From Azospirillum ramasamyi (GTDB taxonomy: Bacteria; Pseudomonadota; Alphaproteobacteria; Azospirillales; Azospirillaceae), in assembly GCF_003233655.1 (NCBI RefSeq), contig NZ_CP029830.1, positions 794,501-858,500 on the forward strand: a stretch of 64,000 bases of DNA, written 5' to 3'. The position numbers and the translations under genes were made by a program. Below the pieces are notes generated by a model, which made no database searches, was not told where the DNA came from, and was given only the letters and a program-made list of their open reading frames with translations. How positions within the stretch are numbered: the stretch's first letter is position 1; every line of letters begins with the position of its first letter. Shown piece by piece: positions 1 to 9,520 of the stretch.

Positions 1-535
1 CCCGCGCCAGATAGGCGTCCAGTTCCGACTCCGGCATGGCCGCCAGCAGGACACGCCCCATCGAGGTGCAGTAGGCCGGCAGGCGGCTGCCGACATTCAG
101 CCCGACCGACATGATCCGCTTGGTCGCAGCACGGGCGATGTAGACCACCTCCCCCTCGTCCAGCACGGCGGCGGAGCAGGATTCCTGCACGGCGCCGCTG
201 ACCTGCTCGATCAGCGGGTCCAGGATCGTCGCCAGCGGGGCCGAGGACAGGAAGGAATAGCCCAGCGCCAGGATCTTCGGCTTCAGATGGAAGGTCCGGC
301 CGTCCGTCCCGGCATAGCCCAGCTGCATCAGCGTCAGCAGGCAGCGCCGCGCCGCCGCCCGCGGCAGGCCGGTGATCTTCGCGATGTCGGCGATGGTCAG
401 GTTCGGCTCGCGTTCCGTAAAGGCACGAATCACCGACAGGCCGCGCGCCAGCGAGGTCATGAAGTTCGGGTCGGACGCCTCCTCCGCTGCGGCGGACGGC
501 ATCTTGTCTGCGGCCGGATGGTGGGTTTCGGCCAT
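1..535 (-). CDS. IclR-family transcriptional regulator, PcaR/PcaU/PobR type (3' end outside window)
   Basis: About 178 N-terminal residues are present; the gene runs off the left edge. After a short tail, the sequence FMTSLARGLSVIRAF begins the winged helix-turn-helix, with the recognition region around ADIAKITGLPRAAARRCL. The effector domain follows with SVGLNVGSRLPAYCTSMGRVLLA, which strongly resembles beta-ketoadipate pathway regulators (PcaR/PcaU/PobR). The ATG at 533-535 gives the MAETHHPAADKM start. The gene is divergent from the GntR gene at 814, sharing a roughly 280-base intergenic region. By family knowledge it would activate aromatic acid catabolism genes, which must lie to the left of the window. 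The effector and targets are inferred. Confidence 0.85.
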   Translation of the reverse strand, partial: MAETHHPAADKMPSAAAEEASDPNFMTSLARGLSVIRAFTEREPNLTIADIAKITGLPRAAARRCLLTLMQLGYAGTDGRTFHLKPKILALGYSFLSSAPLATILDPLIEQVSGAVQESCSAAVLDEGEVVYIARAATKRIMSVGLNVGSRLPAYCTSMGRVLLAAMPESELDAYLAR

Positions 536-690
536 GCGCGGGTCCCTTCTCCCGAAGAACGATCGTGAGGCGCCAAAATAGGGCGATTATCGCGCAAAGG
601 CCAGAAAAATCGAACGAATGAGCCGGCAACTCCGTCGGCGACGGAAATAGTTCGATGTGCCCGCAATTGGTCTTGCGGGTGTCTGGCATC

Positions 691-700
691 TGGTATACCG
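691..700. promoter_or_regulatory. Candidate GntR/FCD operator with TGGTATACC core
   Basis: A TGGTATACC core containing the perfect palindrome GGTATACC lies in the divergent region between the PcaR-like gene and the GntR gene. FadR/VanR-type GntR regulators commonly bind short TGGTATACCA-like palindromes, so autoregulation by the 814-1503 product is a reasonable inference. The interval 536-813 otherwise shows no convincing coding sequence. Confidence 0.4.
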
Positions 701-813
701 TATCGATAATTCAAAACGACGCGCCACAAGGCGATCATCCGAACGCTCGCACAGGAACGCTCACGACAACAAGCGGCGCCGCTGGCGTCGGCGCGCAGAG
801 AGTCGGAAACGTG

Positions 814-1503
814 ATGAACCGCGATAGATTCAGTGTTGAGCCCCTTGAACAGGGGATGAGCTTCAAGGCCAAAGCCTACCAGTCGCTGCGACAGGCCATC
901 ACGCAGATGAACATCTACGGCCAGAGCAGCGAGATCAGGTTGGACGAACGCCGGCTGTGCGAAGCGTTGGGTGTCAGCCGCACCCCGGTGCGCGAAGCGA
1001 TGGCGCTGCTGGAACAGGAGGGGTTCATCCGCTCCCAACCGCGGCGCGGGATCTTCGTGGTGCGCAAGACGAAGGCCGAACTGGTGGAGATGATCACGGT
1101 GTGTGCCGCCCTGGAAGGCATGGCGGCACGCCTGTTCGTCGAAAACGCCACCACGGAGAAGCTGGAACTCCTGCACGCCGCGTTCGACAAATACACGAAA
1201 GCCGAGTTGGCGGAACACGTCGCCGAGTATTCCGACGCCAACATCGTCTTCCATCAAAGCATCGTCCAGGCTTCGGGCTCCGCGTTGATCTCGGATCTGA
1301 CCGATCGCTTCTTCATCCATATGCGTGCGATCCGCCGCGCGACAATGGGCCTCGGCGATCGTGCCGACCAGTCCATCCACGAGCATCGGGACATCATCGA
1401 GGCGCTGGCCGCGCGCGATGCCGATCTCGCGGAACGTCGGGTGCGGGAACACACGCTCGGTCTCGCACAGTACGTGGAACGGCATTGCGCCTTCCTCGAC
1501 TAA
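814..1503 (+). CDS. GntR-family regulator with FCD effector domain (oxalate operon regulator)
   Basis: 229 residues. The N-terminal winged HTH contains LDERRLCEALGVSRTPVREA, the GntR signature, followed by an all-helical FCD domain (about residues 85-220) with acidic and histidine residues typical of metal or organic-acid binding. An ATG at 814 was chosen because upstream in-frame sequence looks non-coding; another start at 856 is possible. The stop is only 42 bases before oxalyl-CoA decarboxylase, so it probably shares a transcript with oxc and frc and controls them. The oxalate-related ligand is inferred from context only. Confidence 0.85.
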   Translation: MNRDRFSVEPLEQGMSFKAKAYQSLRQAITQMNIYGQSSEIRLDERRLCEALGVSRTPVREAMALLEQEGFIRSQPRRGIFVVRKTKAELVEMITVCAALEGMAARLFVENATTEKLELLHAAFDKYTKAELAEHVAEYSDANIVFHQSIVQASGSALISDLTDRFFIHMRAIRRATMGLGDRADQSIHEHRDIIEALAARDADLAERRVREHTLGLAQYVERHCAFLD

Positions 1504-1545
1504 CCGATCTTGAACCTTTTTGGAGCTCGGGGAGGAGTTACCCTT

Positions 1546-3312
1546 ATGTCTACTGCGGCTGCAACGATCACTAAGAACCAGGCCACGGAAGCATCTGTTG
1601 TCGAAGACGCGCCGGCGCTGACCGACGGCTTCCAGCTCGTCATCGACGCGCTCAAGCTCAACGACATCCATAACCTGTATGTCGTCCCCGGTATCCCGAT
1701 TTCCGATCTGCTGCGCATGGCGCAGGCCGAGGGTATGCGCGTCGTTTCGTTCCGCCACGAACAGAATGCCGGCAACGCCGCCGCCATCGCCGGTTTCATG
1801 ACCAAGAAGCCGGGCGTCTGCATGACGGTGTCGGCTCCGGGCTTCCTGAACGGCCTGACCGCCCTGGCGAACGCGACCACCAACTGCTTCCCGATGATCC
1901 TCATCAGCGGCTCGTCCGAGCGCGAGATCGTCGACCTGCAGCAGGGCGACTATGAGGAGATGGACCAGCTGGCCATCGCCAAGCCGCTGTGCAAGGCCGC
2001 CTTCCGCATCCTGCACGCCCAGGACATCGGCATCGGCGTTGCGCGCGCCATCCGCGCCGCCGTGTCGGGCCGTCCGGGCGGCGTCTATCTCGACCTGCCG
2101 GCCAAGCTGTTCTCGCAGGTGATGGACGCGGCCGAGGGTGCCAAGTCGCTGGTCAAGGTCGTCGATCCGACCCCCGCCCAGTACCCGTCGACCGAGGCGG
2201 TGGACCGCGCGCTCGACCTGCTGAAGGGCGCCAAGCGTCCGCTGGTCATCTTCGGCAAGGGCGCCGCCTATGCCCAGGCCGACGAGACCATCCGCTCCTT
2301 CGTCGAGAAGAGCGGCATCCCGTTCCTGCAGATGAGCATGGCCAAGGGCCTGCTGCCCGACACCCATCCGCAGTCGGCCGGCGCCGCCCGTTCGTTGGTG
2401 CTGCAGGAAGCCGACGTGGTCATGCTGGTCGGCGCGCGGCTGAACTGGCTGCTGTCGCACGGCAAGGGCAAGACCTGGGGCAAGCCCGGCTCGAAGAAGT
2501 TCATCCAGATCGACATCGAGCCGAAGGAGATGGACAGCAACGTCGAAATCCATGCTCCGCTGGTCGGCGACATCGCCTCGGTCATGGAAGTTCTGCTGAA
2601 GGGCATCGAAGGTTCGCCGCTCACCCCGCCGACCGACTGGATGGCCACCGTGGCCGCCCGCCGCGAGCAGAACATCGCCAAGATGGCGCCGAAGCTGATG
2701 AGCAACGCGTCGCCGATGAACTTCCACGGTGCGCTGGGTGCGCTCCGCCGCGTCATCAAGGAGCGGCCGGACGCCCTGCTGGTCAATGAGGGCGCCAACA
2801 CCCTCGACCTCGCCCGCGGCATCATCGACATGTACGAGCCGCGCAAGCGCCTCGACGTCGGCACCTGGGGCGTCATGGGCGTCGGCATGGGCTACGCCGT
2901 CGCCGCCGCGATCGAGAGCGGCAAGCCGGTCCTGGCGGTGGAAGGCGACAGCGCCTTCGGCTTCTCCGGCATGGAGGTGGAGACCATCTGCCGCTACAAC
3001 CTGCCGGTCTGCATCGTCATCTTCAACAACAACGGCATCTATCGCGGGACCGACGTCAACCCGACCGGCGGGGCCGACCCGTCGCCGATGGTCTTCGTCC
3101 CCGACTCCCGTTACGACAAGATGATGGAAGCCTTCGGCGGCGTCGGCGTCCATGTCACCAACCCGGACGAGCTGTACCGCGCGGTCAGCGAGGCGATGGA
3201 CAGCGGCCGTCCGACCCTGATCAACGCCGTCATCGACCCGGCCGCCGGCACCGAAAGCGGCAACATCGGCAGCCTGAACCCGACCAGCTCGGTCCGCAAG
3301 ATGCCGTCCTAA
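1546..3312 (+). CDS. oxc: Oxalyl-CoA decarboxylase
   Basis: 588 residues, close to the usual length of about 570. A cytosolic thiamine-diphosphate enzyme converting oxalyl-CoA to formyl-CoA and CO2. The N-terminal PYR domain contains the ThDP-activating glutamate in SFRHEQNAG. The C-terminal PP domain carries [18 protein letters not shown] followed by NNNGIYRG, the Mg/ThDP-binding stretch. The start at ATG 1546 is preceded by a good ribosome binding site (GGGGAGGAG). It lies between its likely regulator and frc in one operon. Family assignment is strong because the YEEMDQ and [13 protein letters not shown] segments are characteristic of Oxc rather than acetolactate synthase. Confidence 0.96.
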   Translation: MSTAAATITKNQATEASVVEDAPALTDGFQLVIDALKLNDIHNLYVVPGIPISDLLRMAQAEGMRVVSFRHEQNAGNAAAIAGFMTKKPGVCMTVSAPGFLNGLTALANATTNCFPMILISGSSEREIVDLQQGDYEEMDQLAIAKPLCKAAFRILHAQDIGIGVARAIRAAVSGRPGGVYLDLPAKLFSQVMDAAEGAKSLVKVVDPTPAQYPSTEAVDRALDLLKGAKRPLVIFGKGAAYAQADETIRSFVEKSGIPFLQMSMAKGLLPDTHPQSAGAARSLVLQEADVVMLVGARLNWLLSHGKGKTWGKPGSKKFIQIDIEPKEMDSNVEIHAPLVGDIASVMEVLLKGIEGSPLTPPTDWMATVAARREQNIAKMAPKLMSNASPMNFHGALGALRRVIKERPDALLVNEGANTLDLARGIIDMYEPRKRLDVGTWGVMGVGMGYAVAAAIESGKPVLAVEGDSAFGFSGMEVETICRYNLPVCIVIFNNNGIYRGTDVNPTGGADPSPMVFVPDSRYDKMMEAFGGVGVHVTNPDELYRAVSEAMDSGRPTLINAVIDPAAGTESGNIGSLNPTSSVRKMPS

Positions 3313-3375
3313 GGGACGGCTTCCGGGAAGCGGCCGAGCCGACCAACACGACTTAAAAAGCAGGGGGAGAAATAC

Positions 3376-4650
3376 ATGGGCAAGGCACTTCAGGGCGTGC
3401 GGATTCTCGACTTCACGCATGTGCAGTCGGGACCGACCTGCACCCAGTTGCTCGCCTGGTTCGGCGCCGACGTCATCAAGGTCGAACGGCCGGGCGAGGG
3501 TGACATCACCCGCACCCAGCTGCGCGACCTGCCGGACGCCGACAGCCTGTATTTCACCATGCTGAACCACAACAAGCGGTCCATCACGCTCGACACCAAG
3601 ACGCCCAAGGGCAAGGAGGTGCTGGAGTCGCTGATCAAGACCTGCGACGTGATGGTCGAAAACTTCGCCCCCGGCGTGCTCGATCGCATGGGGTTCACCT
3701 GGGAACGCATCCAGGAACTGAACCCCGCGATGATCGTCGCGTCGGTGAAGGGCTTCGGGCCCGGGCCGTTCGAGAACTGCAAGGTGTACGAGAACGTCGC
3801 CCAGTGCGCGGGCGGCGCGGCCTCGACCACCGGCTTCGACGACGGCCCGCCCATGGTCACCGGCGCCCAGATCGGCGACAGCGGCACCGGCCTGCATCTG
3901 GCACTCGGCATCGTCACCGCCCTGTACCAGCGCAAGGAGACCGGCCGCGGCCAGAAGGTGCTGGCCGCCATGCAGGACGCCGTGCTGAACCTGTGCCGCG
4001 TCAAGCTGCGCGACCAGCAGCGTCTGGCCCACGGGCCGATGAAGGAATACCCGCAATACCCGAACGGCGAGTTCGGCGACACGGTGCCGCGCGCCGGCAA
4101 CGCGTCGGGCGGCGGCCAGCCGGGCTGGATCCTGAAGTGCAAGGGCTGGGAGAGCGATCCCAACGCCTACATCTACTTCATCGCCCAGGCGCCGGTCTGG
4201 AAGTCGATCTGCAAGGTCATCGGCAAGGAAGAGTGGATCACCGATCCCGACTACGCCACTCCGGTGGCCCGCCTGCCGCGCCTGATGAGCATCTTCGCGA
4301 CCGTCGAGGAATGGACCAAGACCCTGACCAAGTTCGAGGTCATGGACATCCTCAACAAATACGACATCCCCTGCGGCCCGATCCTGTCGATGAAGGAGAT
4401 CGCCGAGGACAAGTCGCTCTACGAGACCGGCACGCTGGTCGAGGTGGAGCATCCGACCCGAGGCAGCTACCTGACGGTCGGCAACCCGATCAAGCTGTCC
4501 GACAGCCCGACGGAGGTCACCCGCTCCCCGCTGCTGGGCGAGCACACCGACGAGATCCTGCGCGACGTTCTGGGTTTCAGCGAGCGCGAGATCATGGACA
4601 TCCGCGACAGCGGCGCCACCGGCGCCGTGGAGAGATTAGCGGCGGAGTAA
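3376..4650 (+). CDS. frc: Formyl-CoA:oxalate CoA-transferase
   Basis: 424 residues, matching class III CoA-transferases (Frc is about 428). It transfers CoA from formyl-CoA to oxalate, giving formate and the oxalyl-CoA used by Oxc, so the two enzymes form a cycle. The N-terminal [31 protein letters not shown] is the family hallmark. The catalytic aspartate lies in IGDSGTG at about residue 168. The gene starts 63 bases after oxc with GGGGGAGAAATAC before the ATG. A succinyl-CoA-using variant cannot be excluded by sequence alone, which matters because sucCD follow downstream. Confidence 0.95.
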   Translation: MGKALQGVRILDFTHVQSGPTCTQLLAWFGADVIKVERPGEGDITRTQLRDLPDADSLYFTMLNHNKRSITLDTKTPKGKEVLESLIKTCDVMVENFAPGVLDRMGFTWERIQELNPAMIVASVKGFGPGPFENCKVYENVAQCAGGAASTTGFDDGPPMVTGAQIGDSGTGLHLALGIVTALYQRKETGRGQKVLAAMQDAVLNLCRVKLRDQQRLAHGPMKEYPQYPNGEFGDTVPRAGNASGGGQPGWILKCKGWESDPNAYIYFIAQAPVWKSICKVIGKEEWITDPDYATPVARLPRLMSIFATVEEWTKTLTKFEVMDILNKYDIPCGPILSMKEIAEDKSLYETGTLVEVEHPTRGSYLTVGNPIKLSDSPTEVTRSPLLGEHTDEILRDVLGFSEREIMDIRDSGATGAVERLAAE

Positions 4651-4671
4651 CCTCCGCCGCCCGGTTTCCAA

Positions 4672-4775
4672 CCCTCCCCCTGCCCTTGGCAGGAGAGGGG
4701 ACCGCCGCCACTCCGACACTTTTGTCCTCTCCCGCGATCGCTCCGGCCTTTGGCCGTCCGAGGGCGGGGGAGGGT
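4672..4775. repeat. GC-rich inverted repeats between frc and sucC
   Basis: The 325-base gap 4651-4975 has no credible gene. It contains two imperfect inverted repeats: one around CCCCTGCC-CTT-GGCAGG at 4677-4693, and one pairing CCTCTCCCGC near 4726 with GCGGGGGAGGG ending near 4774. Similar CCCTCTCCC/GGGAGAGGG palindromes occur at 13151, 39656 and 42397 in this window. They look like a dispersed intergenic palindrome family, possibly acting as transcript 3' ends or stabilisers. Confidence 0.5.
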
Positions 4776-4975
4776 CGGGGATGGGGCGAGACTTAGCACC
4801 GATTGTGCCTGCAGAGTTGAAGATTGCGCCTCCCTCTCCCCGACCGTCCCCTTCCCGGTCGCTCGAGAGCCGAAGCCCGAAGTTTTTAAAGAATCCGCCG
4901 CCCGTCAGCCGATGCATTTCCGGCTCCCGGCGGCATTCAAAAAAACAATTCCCGACAGGGACAGGGACGTAAGCC

Positions 4976-6175
4976 ATGAACATTCACGAGTATCAGGCCA
5001 AGGAACTGCTGCGGGGGTACGGCGTCGCCGTTCCGCGCGGCGGCGTGGCCTTCACCCCGGAAGAGGCTGAATCGGTTGCCCGCGAGCTGGGCGGTCCGGT
5101 CTGGGTGGTGAAGTCGCAGATCCATGCCGGCGGCCGCGGCGCCGGCCGGTTCCAGGATAACCCGAACGGCAAGGGCGGCGTCCGCGTCGTCAAGTCGATC
5201 GGCGAGGTGGCCTCCAACGCCGCCGAGATGCTGAACCGCGTGCTGATCACCAAGCAGACCGGCCCGTCGGGCCGGCAGGTCAAGCGCCTCTATGTCGAGG
5301 AAGGCGCCGACATCAAGCGCGAGCTGTATCTCGGCCTGCTGATCGACCGCGCCACCGGCCGCGTCACCATCATCGCCTCCACCGAAGGCGGCATGGAGAT
5401 CGAAGAGGTCGCCCACAACACGCCGGAGAAGATCGTCAAGGTCGCCGTCGACCCGGCCACCGGCATCCAGGGCTACCACACCCGCAAGGTCGCCTTCGCG
5501 CTGGGCCTGGAAGGCAAGCAGGTCGGCGCCGCCGCGCGCTTCATCACCGCCGCCTACAAGGCCTTCACCGATCTGGACTGCGCGATCGTCGAGATCAACC
5601 CGCTGATCGTCACCGGGTCCGGCGACATCCTGGCGCTCGACGCCAAGATGAGCTTCGACGACAACGCACTGTTCCGCCACAAGGACGTCGCCGCCCTGCG
5701 CGACGAGGCGGAAGAGGATCCGGCGGAGATCGAGGCGGCCAAGCACGACCTCAACTACGTCAAGCTCGACGGCAACATCGGCTGCATGGTGAACGGCGCC
5801 GGCCTGGCGATGGCCACCATGGACATCATCAAGCTGTATGGCGGCGAGCCGGCCAACTTCCTCGACGTCGGCGGCGGCGCCACGAAGGAGCGCGTCACCG
5901 CGGCCTTCAAGCTGATCCTGTCCGACAGCAACGTCGAAGGCATCCTGGTCAACATCTTCGGCGGCATCATGCGCTGCGACGTGATCGCCGAGGGCGTCGT
6001 CGCCGCGGCCCGCGAAGTGCACCTGCACGTTCCGCTCGTGGTGCGCCTGGAAGGCACCAACGTCGATCTGGGCAAGAAGATCCTGGCCGAATCCGGCCTG
6101 CCGATCCTGTCCGCCGACAATCTGGACGACGCAGCCAAGAAGATCGTCGCCGCCGTCAAGAAGGAGGCCGCGTGA
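4976..6175 (+). CDS. sucC: Succinate-CoA ligase (ADP-forming) subunit beta
   Basis: 399 residues. The N-terminal ATP-grasp domain begins [12 protein letters not shown]. The later [36 protein letters not shown] and [15 protein letters not shown] are near-identical to SucC signatures, favouring SucC over malate-CoA ligase MtkA. Compared with E. coli SucC there is a short insertion of about eight residues ([14 protein letters not shown]) after HAGGRG in the nucleotide-binding lobe. It makes succinyl-CoA from succinate, CoA and ATP, or the reverse in the TCA cycle. It is transcribed with sucD. Downstream of oxc-frc it could also regenerate a CoA donor for oxalate activation; that link is inferred. 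Confidence 0.93.
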   Translation: MNIHEYQAKELLRGYGVAVPRGGVAFTPEEAESVARELGGPVWVVKSQIHAGGRGAGRFQDNPNGKGGVRVVKSIGEVASNAAEMLNRVLITKQTGPSGRQVKRLYVEEGADIKRELYLGLLIDRATGRVTIIASTEGGMEIEEVAHNTPEKIVKVAVDPATGIQGYHTRKVAFALGLEGKQVGAAARFITAAYKAFTDLDCAIVEINPLIVTGSGDILALDAKMSFDDNALFRHKDVAALRDEAEEDPAEIEAAKHDLNYVKLDGNIGCMVNGAGLAMATMDIIKLYGGEPANFLDVGGGATKERVTAAFKLILSDSNVEGILVNIFGGIMRCDVIAEGVVAAAREVHLHVPLVVRLEGTNVDLGKKILAESGLPILSADNLDDAAKKIVAAVKKEAA

Positions 6176-6176
6176 G

Positions 6177-7052
6177 ATGGCTGTTCTCGTCGATAAGAAC
6201 ACGAAGGTGATCTGCCAGGGCTTCACCGGAGCCCAGGGCACCTTCCACTCCGAGCAGGCCATCGCCTACGGCACCAAGATGGTCGGCGGCGTCACGCCCG
6301 GCAAGGGCGGCGGCAAGCACCTCGACCTGCCGATCTTCGACACCGTGTCGGAAGCGGTCGAGAAGACCGGCGCCAACGCCTCGGTGATCTACGTGCCGCC
6401 GCCCTTCGCGGCCGACGCGATCCTGGAGGCGATCGACGCCGAGATCCCGCTGGTGGTCTGCATCACCGAAGGCATCCCGGTGCTGGACATGGTCCGCGTC
6501 AAGCGCGCGCTCGACGGCTCCAAGACCCGCCTGATCGGGCCGAACTGCCCCGGCATCATCACGCCGGACGAGTGCAAGATCGGCATCATGCCGGGCCACA
6601 TCCACAAGCGCGGCAAGATCGGCATCGTCTCGCGCTCGGGCACGCTGACCTATGAGGCCGTCGCGCAGACCACGGCGGCCGGCCTGGGCCAGACCACCTG
6701 CATCGGCATCGGCGGCGACCCGGTCAACGGCACCAACTTCGTCGACAGCCTGGAGTTGTTCGTGAAGGACCCGGAGACCGAGGGCATCATCATGATCGGC
6801 GAGATCGGCGGCGACGCCGAAGTCCGCGGCGCCGAGTTCATCAAGGCGTCGGGCACGAAGAAGCCGGTCGTCGGCTTCATCGCCGGCCGCACGGCTCCTC
6901 CGGGCCGCCGCATGGGCCATGCCGGCGCGGTGATCTCCGGCGGCAACGACACCGCCGACTTCAAGATCGACTTCATGAAGTCGGTCGGCATCGCCGTCGC
7001 CGACAGCCCCGCCAGCCTGGGCTCCACCATGCAGTCGATCTTCAAAGGTTGA
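6177..7052 (+). CDS. sucD: Succinate-CoA ligase subunit alpha
   Basis: 291 residues, the normal length. It contains the CoA-binding Rossmann start [20 protein letters not shown], the [11 protein letters not shown] segment, and the phospho-acceptor histidine in [13 protein letters not shown] near residue 249. It pairs with SucC to form the ligase. The ATG lies one base after the sucC stop codon, indicating translational coupling. A GC-rich hairpin follows the stop. Confidence 0.95.
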   Translation: MAVLVDKNTKVICQGFTGAQGTFHSEQAIAYGTKMVGGVTPGKGGGKHLDLPIFDTVSEAVEKTGANASVIYVPPPFAADAILEAIDAEIPLVVCITEGIPVLDMVRVKRALDGSKTRLIGPNCPGIITPDECKIGIMPGHIHKRGKIGIVSRSGTLTYEAVAQTTAAGLGQTTCIGIGGDPVNGTNFVDSLELFVKDPETEGIIMIGEIGGDAEVRGAEFIKASGTKKPVVGFIAGRTAPPGRRMGHAGAVISGGNDTADFKIDFMKSVGIAVADSPASLGSTMQSIFKG

Positions 7053-7060
7053 CCGGTACC

Positions 7061-7092
7061 CCGCGGGGCCGCCGTCCCCGACGGCCCCGCGG
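7061..7092 (+). terminator. GC-rich hairpin after sucD
   Basis: CCGCGGGGCC...GTC pairs with GACGGCCCCGCGG, leaving a small GCC bulge. It sits 8 bases after the sucD stop. There is no T run, so it may be a processing or Rho-associated end rather than a strict intrinsic terminator. Confidence 0.45.
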
Positions 7093-7175
7093 TCTCAGCA
7101 AGCCTTGTGTCACACACGCCATCAGCCGCAACAGACAGGCGCAACCAACGCGCCGGACCCCGAGGGAGATGGGAT

Positions 7176-8096
7176 ATGAAAGCGCAAGCCCAAAACAGCA
7201 CCCTGGCCCGCCGCATCATCCACAATGATCCGAGCGAGGGCGCCGCAGCCATCATCAAGACGGCGATCATCGAAGCGCCGCGCGAGAAGAACGACAACGG
7301 CAAGGCGGACGCCAAGGCCGAGCGCGGCCAGGTGGTGCAGTCGCTCTGCCGCGCGCTGAACATCCTGACCATCCTCGGCGCCAATGACGGCCCGATGACC
7401 CTGACCGAACTGGCGGAGGCCGCGAACCTGTCGCCCTCCACCACCCATCGCCTGCTGACGACCCTGCAGTACGAGCGCTACGTCCGCTTCGACCAGAGCG
7501 CGCGCGGCTGGGTGGTCGGCGTCCAGGCCTACATGACCGGCGCCAATTTCCTGAAGACCCGCAATCTGGTCGACGTTGCCCGTCCCCGCATGCGCCGCCT
7601 GATGGAGGAGAGCAGCGAGATCGTCAATCTGGCGGTCGAGGAGAATGGCGAGGCGATCTATCTGGCCCGCGTCGGCGGCCCCCGCGCCGCCCAGGTGGCG
7701 GTGCCGCAGACCGACCGTACGCTGCTGCACTGCTCCGCCGTCGGCAAGGCCCTGCTGGCCGGCATGACCGAGACCAAGGTGCAGACCATCGTGACCCAGC
7801 GCGGCATGCGCCAGTTCACCCGCAGCACCCTGTCCTCTCTGCCGGCGCTGTACCGCGACCTGACGCTGGTGCGCACCCGCGGCTATGCCCTGGACCAGGA
7901 GGAGCGGGTGTCGGGCCTGCGCTGCGTCGCCGCCCCGATCTTCGATGAGAATTCCCGTGTGATGGGCGCCCTGTCGCTGTCCGGCTCCAGCCGGCGCATC
8001 GAGGACGCGCGGCTGCGCGCCCTGGGCGAAATGGTCAAGCGCGCCGCCGCGGCGGTGACGCAGGAGCTGGGCGGCCGCGTCCCGGTTCCTAACTGA
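7176..8096 (+). CDS. IclR-family transcriptional regulator
   Basis: 306 residues. A long polar N-terminal extension of about 50 residues precedes the HTH (VVQSLCRALNILTILG, then MTLTELAEAANLSPSTTHRLLTTL). The GAF-like effector domain includes ARVGGPRAAQVAVP, LLHCSAVGKALLAG, GYALDQEE and GLRCVAAPIFDE, as in IclR/AllR/GclR regulators of glyoxylate and acetate metabolism. The ATG at 7176 follows a clear GAGGGAGATGG site. Its position after sucCD suggests a role in two-carbon acid metabolism; the actual ligand is unknown. Confidence 0.88.
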   Translation: MKAQAQNSTLARRIIHNDPSEGAAAIIKTAIIEAPREKNDNGKADAKAERGQVVQSLCRALNILTILGANDGPMTLTELAEAANLSPSTTHRLLTTLQYERYVRFDQSARGWVVGVQAYMTGANFLKTRNLVDVARPRMRRLMEESSEIVNLAVEENGEAIYLARVGGPRAAQVAVPQTDRTLLHCSAVGKALLAGMTETKVQTIVTQRGMRQFTRSTLSSLPALYRDLTLVRTRGYALDQEERVSGLRCVAAPIFDENSRVMGALSLSGSSRRIEDARLRALGEMVKRAAAAVTQELGGRVPVPN

Positions 8097-8171
8097 TCCT
8101 CGCACGGACAAGAGACGCCAAGAGCCGACGGCAGGTGGTGCGCGTCGGCATATCCTCCCTGGCGCACTAGA

Positions 8172-8206
8172 GGCCGCGTTCCTGACGGAGCGCGGCCTTC
8201 TTTCTT
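8172..8206 (+). terminator. Intrinsic terminator after the IclR gene
   Basis: GGCCGCG (8172-8178) pairs with CGCGGCC (8191-8197), followed by TTCTTTCTT. This is a standard Rho-independent terminator 75 bases after the IclR stop codon. Confidence 0.75.
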
Positions 8207-8353
8207 ATGTAAAGCGCCGTTTCCACGGAATGGAAAAGCGGTCGAATTCTCGGGAATTGCCGGCTGGTTGGTGCGATTGTCTGTCTCGGGAAAGGCGTTC
8301 CTTTCTCATCGGGCGGATGTGTTGTTTTGCATGTTCGCGCTTCTCTCGGAGAC

Positions 8354-8387
8354 TGGCCGTGCTGTGTGCAGCACGGCCATTTTTTTA
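8354..8387 (+). terminator. Second, very strong intrinsic terminator in the same gap
   Basis: TGGCCGTGCTG (8354-8364) and CAGCACGGCCA (8369-8379) form a perfect 11-bp stem with a TGTG loop, followed by seven T residues. The IclR transcript already ends at 8206, and the next gene starts at 8495. This terminator therefore probably ends a separate short transcript arising within 8207-8350 (see findings). Confidence 0.8.
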
Positions 8388-8494
8388 TTTTCCGCAGGAC
8401 GAAATCGGATCCATCGCCGCGTGGACGGGCAATCCGCCGCGACGACACAGTGCTGCCAAACCCATCACGACGACAGGGCAGGGGAGCGATCCGA

Positions 8495-9493
8495 ATGACA
8501 GAGTCCAGAAGCATGACGGCGATCGAAGTGAGCCAGCCCGGCAAGCCGGAGGTGCTGGTCCCGACGCGCCGTCCGGTTCCCGACCCGGCCCCCGGCGAGA
8601 TCCGCATCGCGGTCCAGGCCGCCGGCGTCAACCGGCCGGACGTGCTGCAGCGGCTCGGCAAGTACAACCCGCCGCCGGGCATCAGCGACATCCCCGGGCT
8701 GGAGGTCGCCGGCACCGTCGACGCGCTGGGCGAGGGGGTGGAGGGCTGGGCCGTCGGCGATCCGGTCTGCGCCCTGCTGGCCGGCGGCGGCTATGCCGGG
8801 TTCTGTGTCGTGCCCGCCGCCCAATGCCTGCCGATCCCCGCCGGCCTGACGATGGCCGAGGCGGCGGCCCTGCCGGAAACCTTCTTCACCGTCTGGTCGA
8901 ATGTGTTCGAGCGTGGCGCCCTCCAGCCCGGCGAGGCGCTTCTGGTTCATGGCGGCACGTCGGGCATCGGCACCACGGCGATCCAACTGGGCGCCGCCTT
9001 CGGCGCACGGGTCTTCGCCACCGCCCGCGGCGCCGACAAATGCGCGGCCTGTGTCCGGCTGGGTGCCGAGCGGGCCATCGACTACGGCACGGAGGATTTC
9101 GCCGCCGTGGTGAAGGATGCGACCGGCGGCACGGGCGTGAACGTCGTGCTCGACATCGTCGGCGGCGATTACGTCGCCCGCAGCATCGACGCGCTTGCGG
9201 TGGAGGGACGCTATGTCTGCATCGGCTTCGTGCGCGGGGCGACGGCGACCGTGAACTTCTTCCCCGTCATGACCAAGCGCCTGGTGCTGACCGGCTCCAC
9301 CCTGCGGGCGCGTCCGGTCGCCTACAAGAAGGCGGTGGCCGAGCAGTTGAAGGCCCGCGTCTGGCCGCTGATCGCCGAAGGGCGGATCAAGCCGGTCGTC
9401 CACGAGGTGTTTCCGCTGGAACGGGCCGCCGACGCCCACCGGCTGATGGAGAGCAACCAGCATGTCGGCAAGATCGTGCTGGCGGTGGGCTGA
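8495..9493 (+). CDS. NAD(P)H-quinone oxidoreductase, PIG3/zeta-crystallin type MDR family
   Basis: 332 residues, typical of PIG3-like medium-chain reductases. The N-terminal GroES-like domain has VNRPDVLQRLGKYNPPPGISDIPGLEVAG, diagnostic of the family and lacking zinc ligands. The Rossmann fold carries VHGGTSGIGTTAIQLG. It probably reduces quinones with NADPH in the cytosol. ATG 8495 has a GGGGAG site upstream; ATG 8513 is an alternative. It is a single gene, convergent with the next one. The precise substrate is unknown. Confidence 0.88.
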   Translation: MTESRSMTAIEVSQPGKPEVLVPTRRPVPDPAPGEIRIAVQAAGVNRPDVLQRLGKYNPPPGISDIPGLEVAGTVDALGEGVEGWAVGDPVCALLAGGGYAGFCVVPAAQCLPIPAGLTMAEAAALPETFFTVWSNVFERGALQPGEALLVHGGTSGIGTTAIQLGAAFGARVFATARGADKCAACVRLGAERAIDYGTEDFAAVVKDATGGTGVNVVLDIVGGDYVARSIDALAVEGRYVCIGFVRGATATVNFFPVMTKRLVLTGSTLRARPVAYKKAVAEQLKARVWPLIAEGRIKPVVHEVFPLERAADAHRLMESNQHVGKIVLAVG

Positions 9494-9509
9494 GGGGGCC
9501 GCCCCCTCA
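9491..9509. terminator. Hairpin between convergent genes
   Basis: TGAGGGGG (which includes the stop codon of the quinone oxidoreductase) pairs perfectly with CCCCCTCA over a CCG loop. It sits between two convergent genes, so it could end both transcripts. No long T tract is present. Confidence 0.45.
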
Positions 9510-9520
9510 ATCCATCGCCC

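Noticed and set aside
655..813. N-terminal extension of the GntR protein from ATG 655
   Set aside because: The extra 53 residues are low in conserved features and cover the likely promoter and GTATAC operator.
457..4545. A 1362-codon open frame on the minus strand across the oxalate genes
   Set aside because: It is antisense to gntR, oxc and frc, which have clear motifs and ribosome sites. Its His/Arg/Asp-rich composition is typical of a GC-rich shadow frame.
4976..7052. Malate-CoA ligase (mtkAB) rather than sucCD
   Set aside because: The [15 protein letters not shown] and GGGATKERV segments match SucC closely, and no serine-cycle genes are nearby.
8327..8494. Upstream start for the quinone oxidoreductase
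   Set aside because: The extension would run through a perfect intrinsic terminator at 8354-8387.
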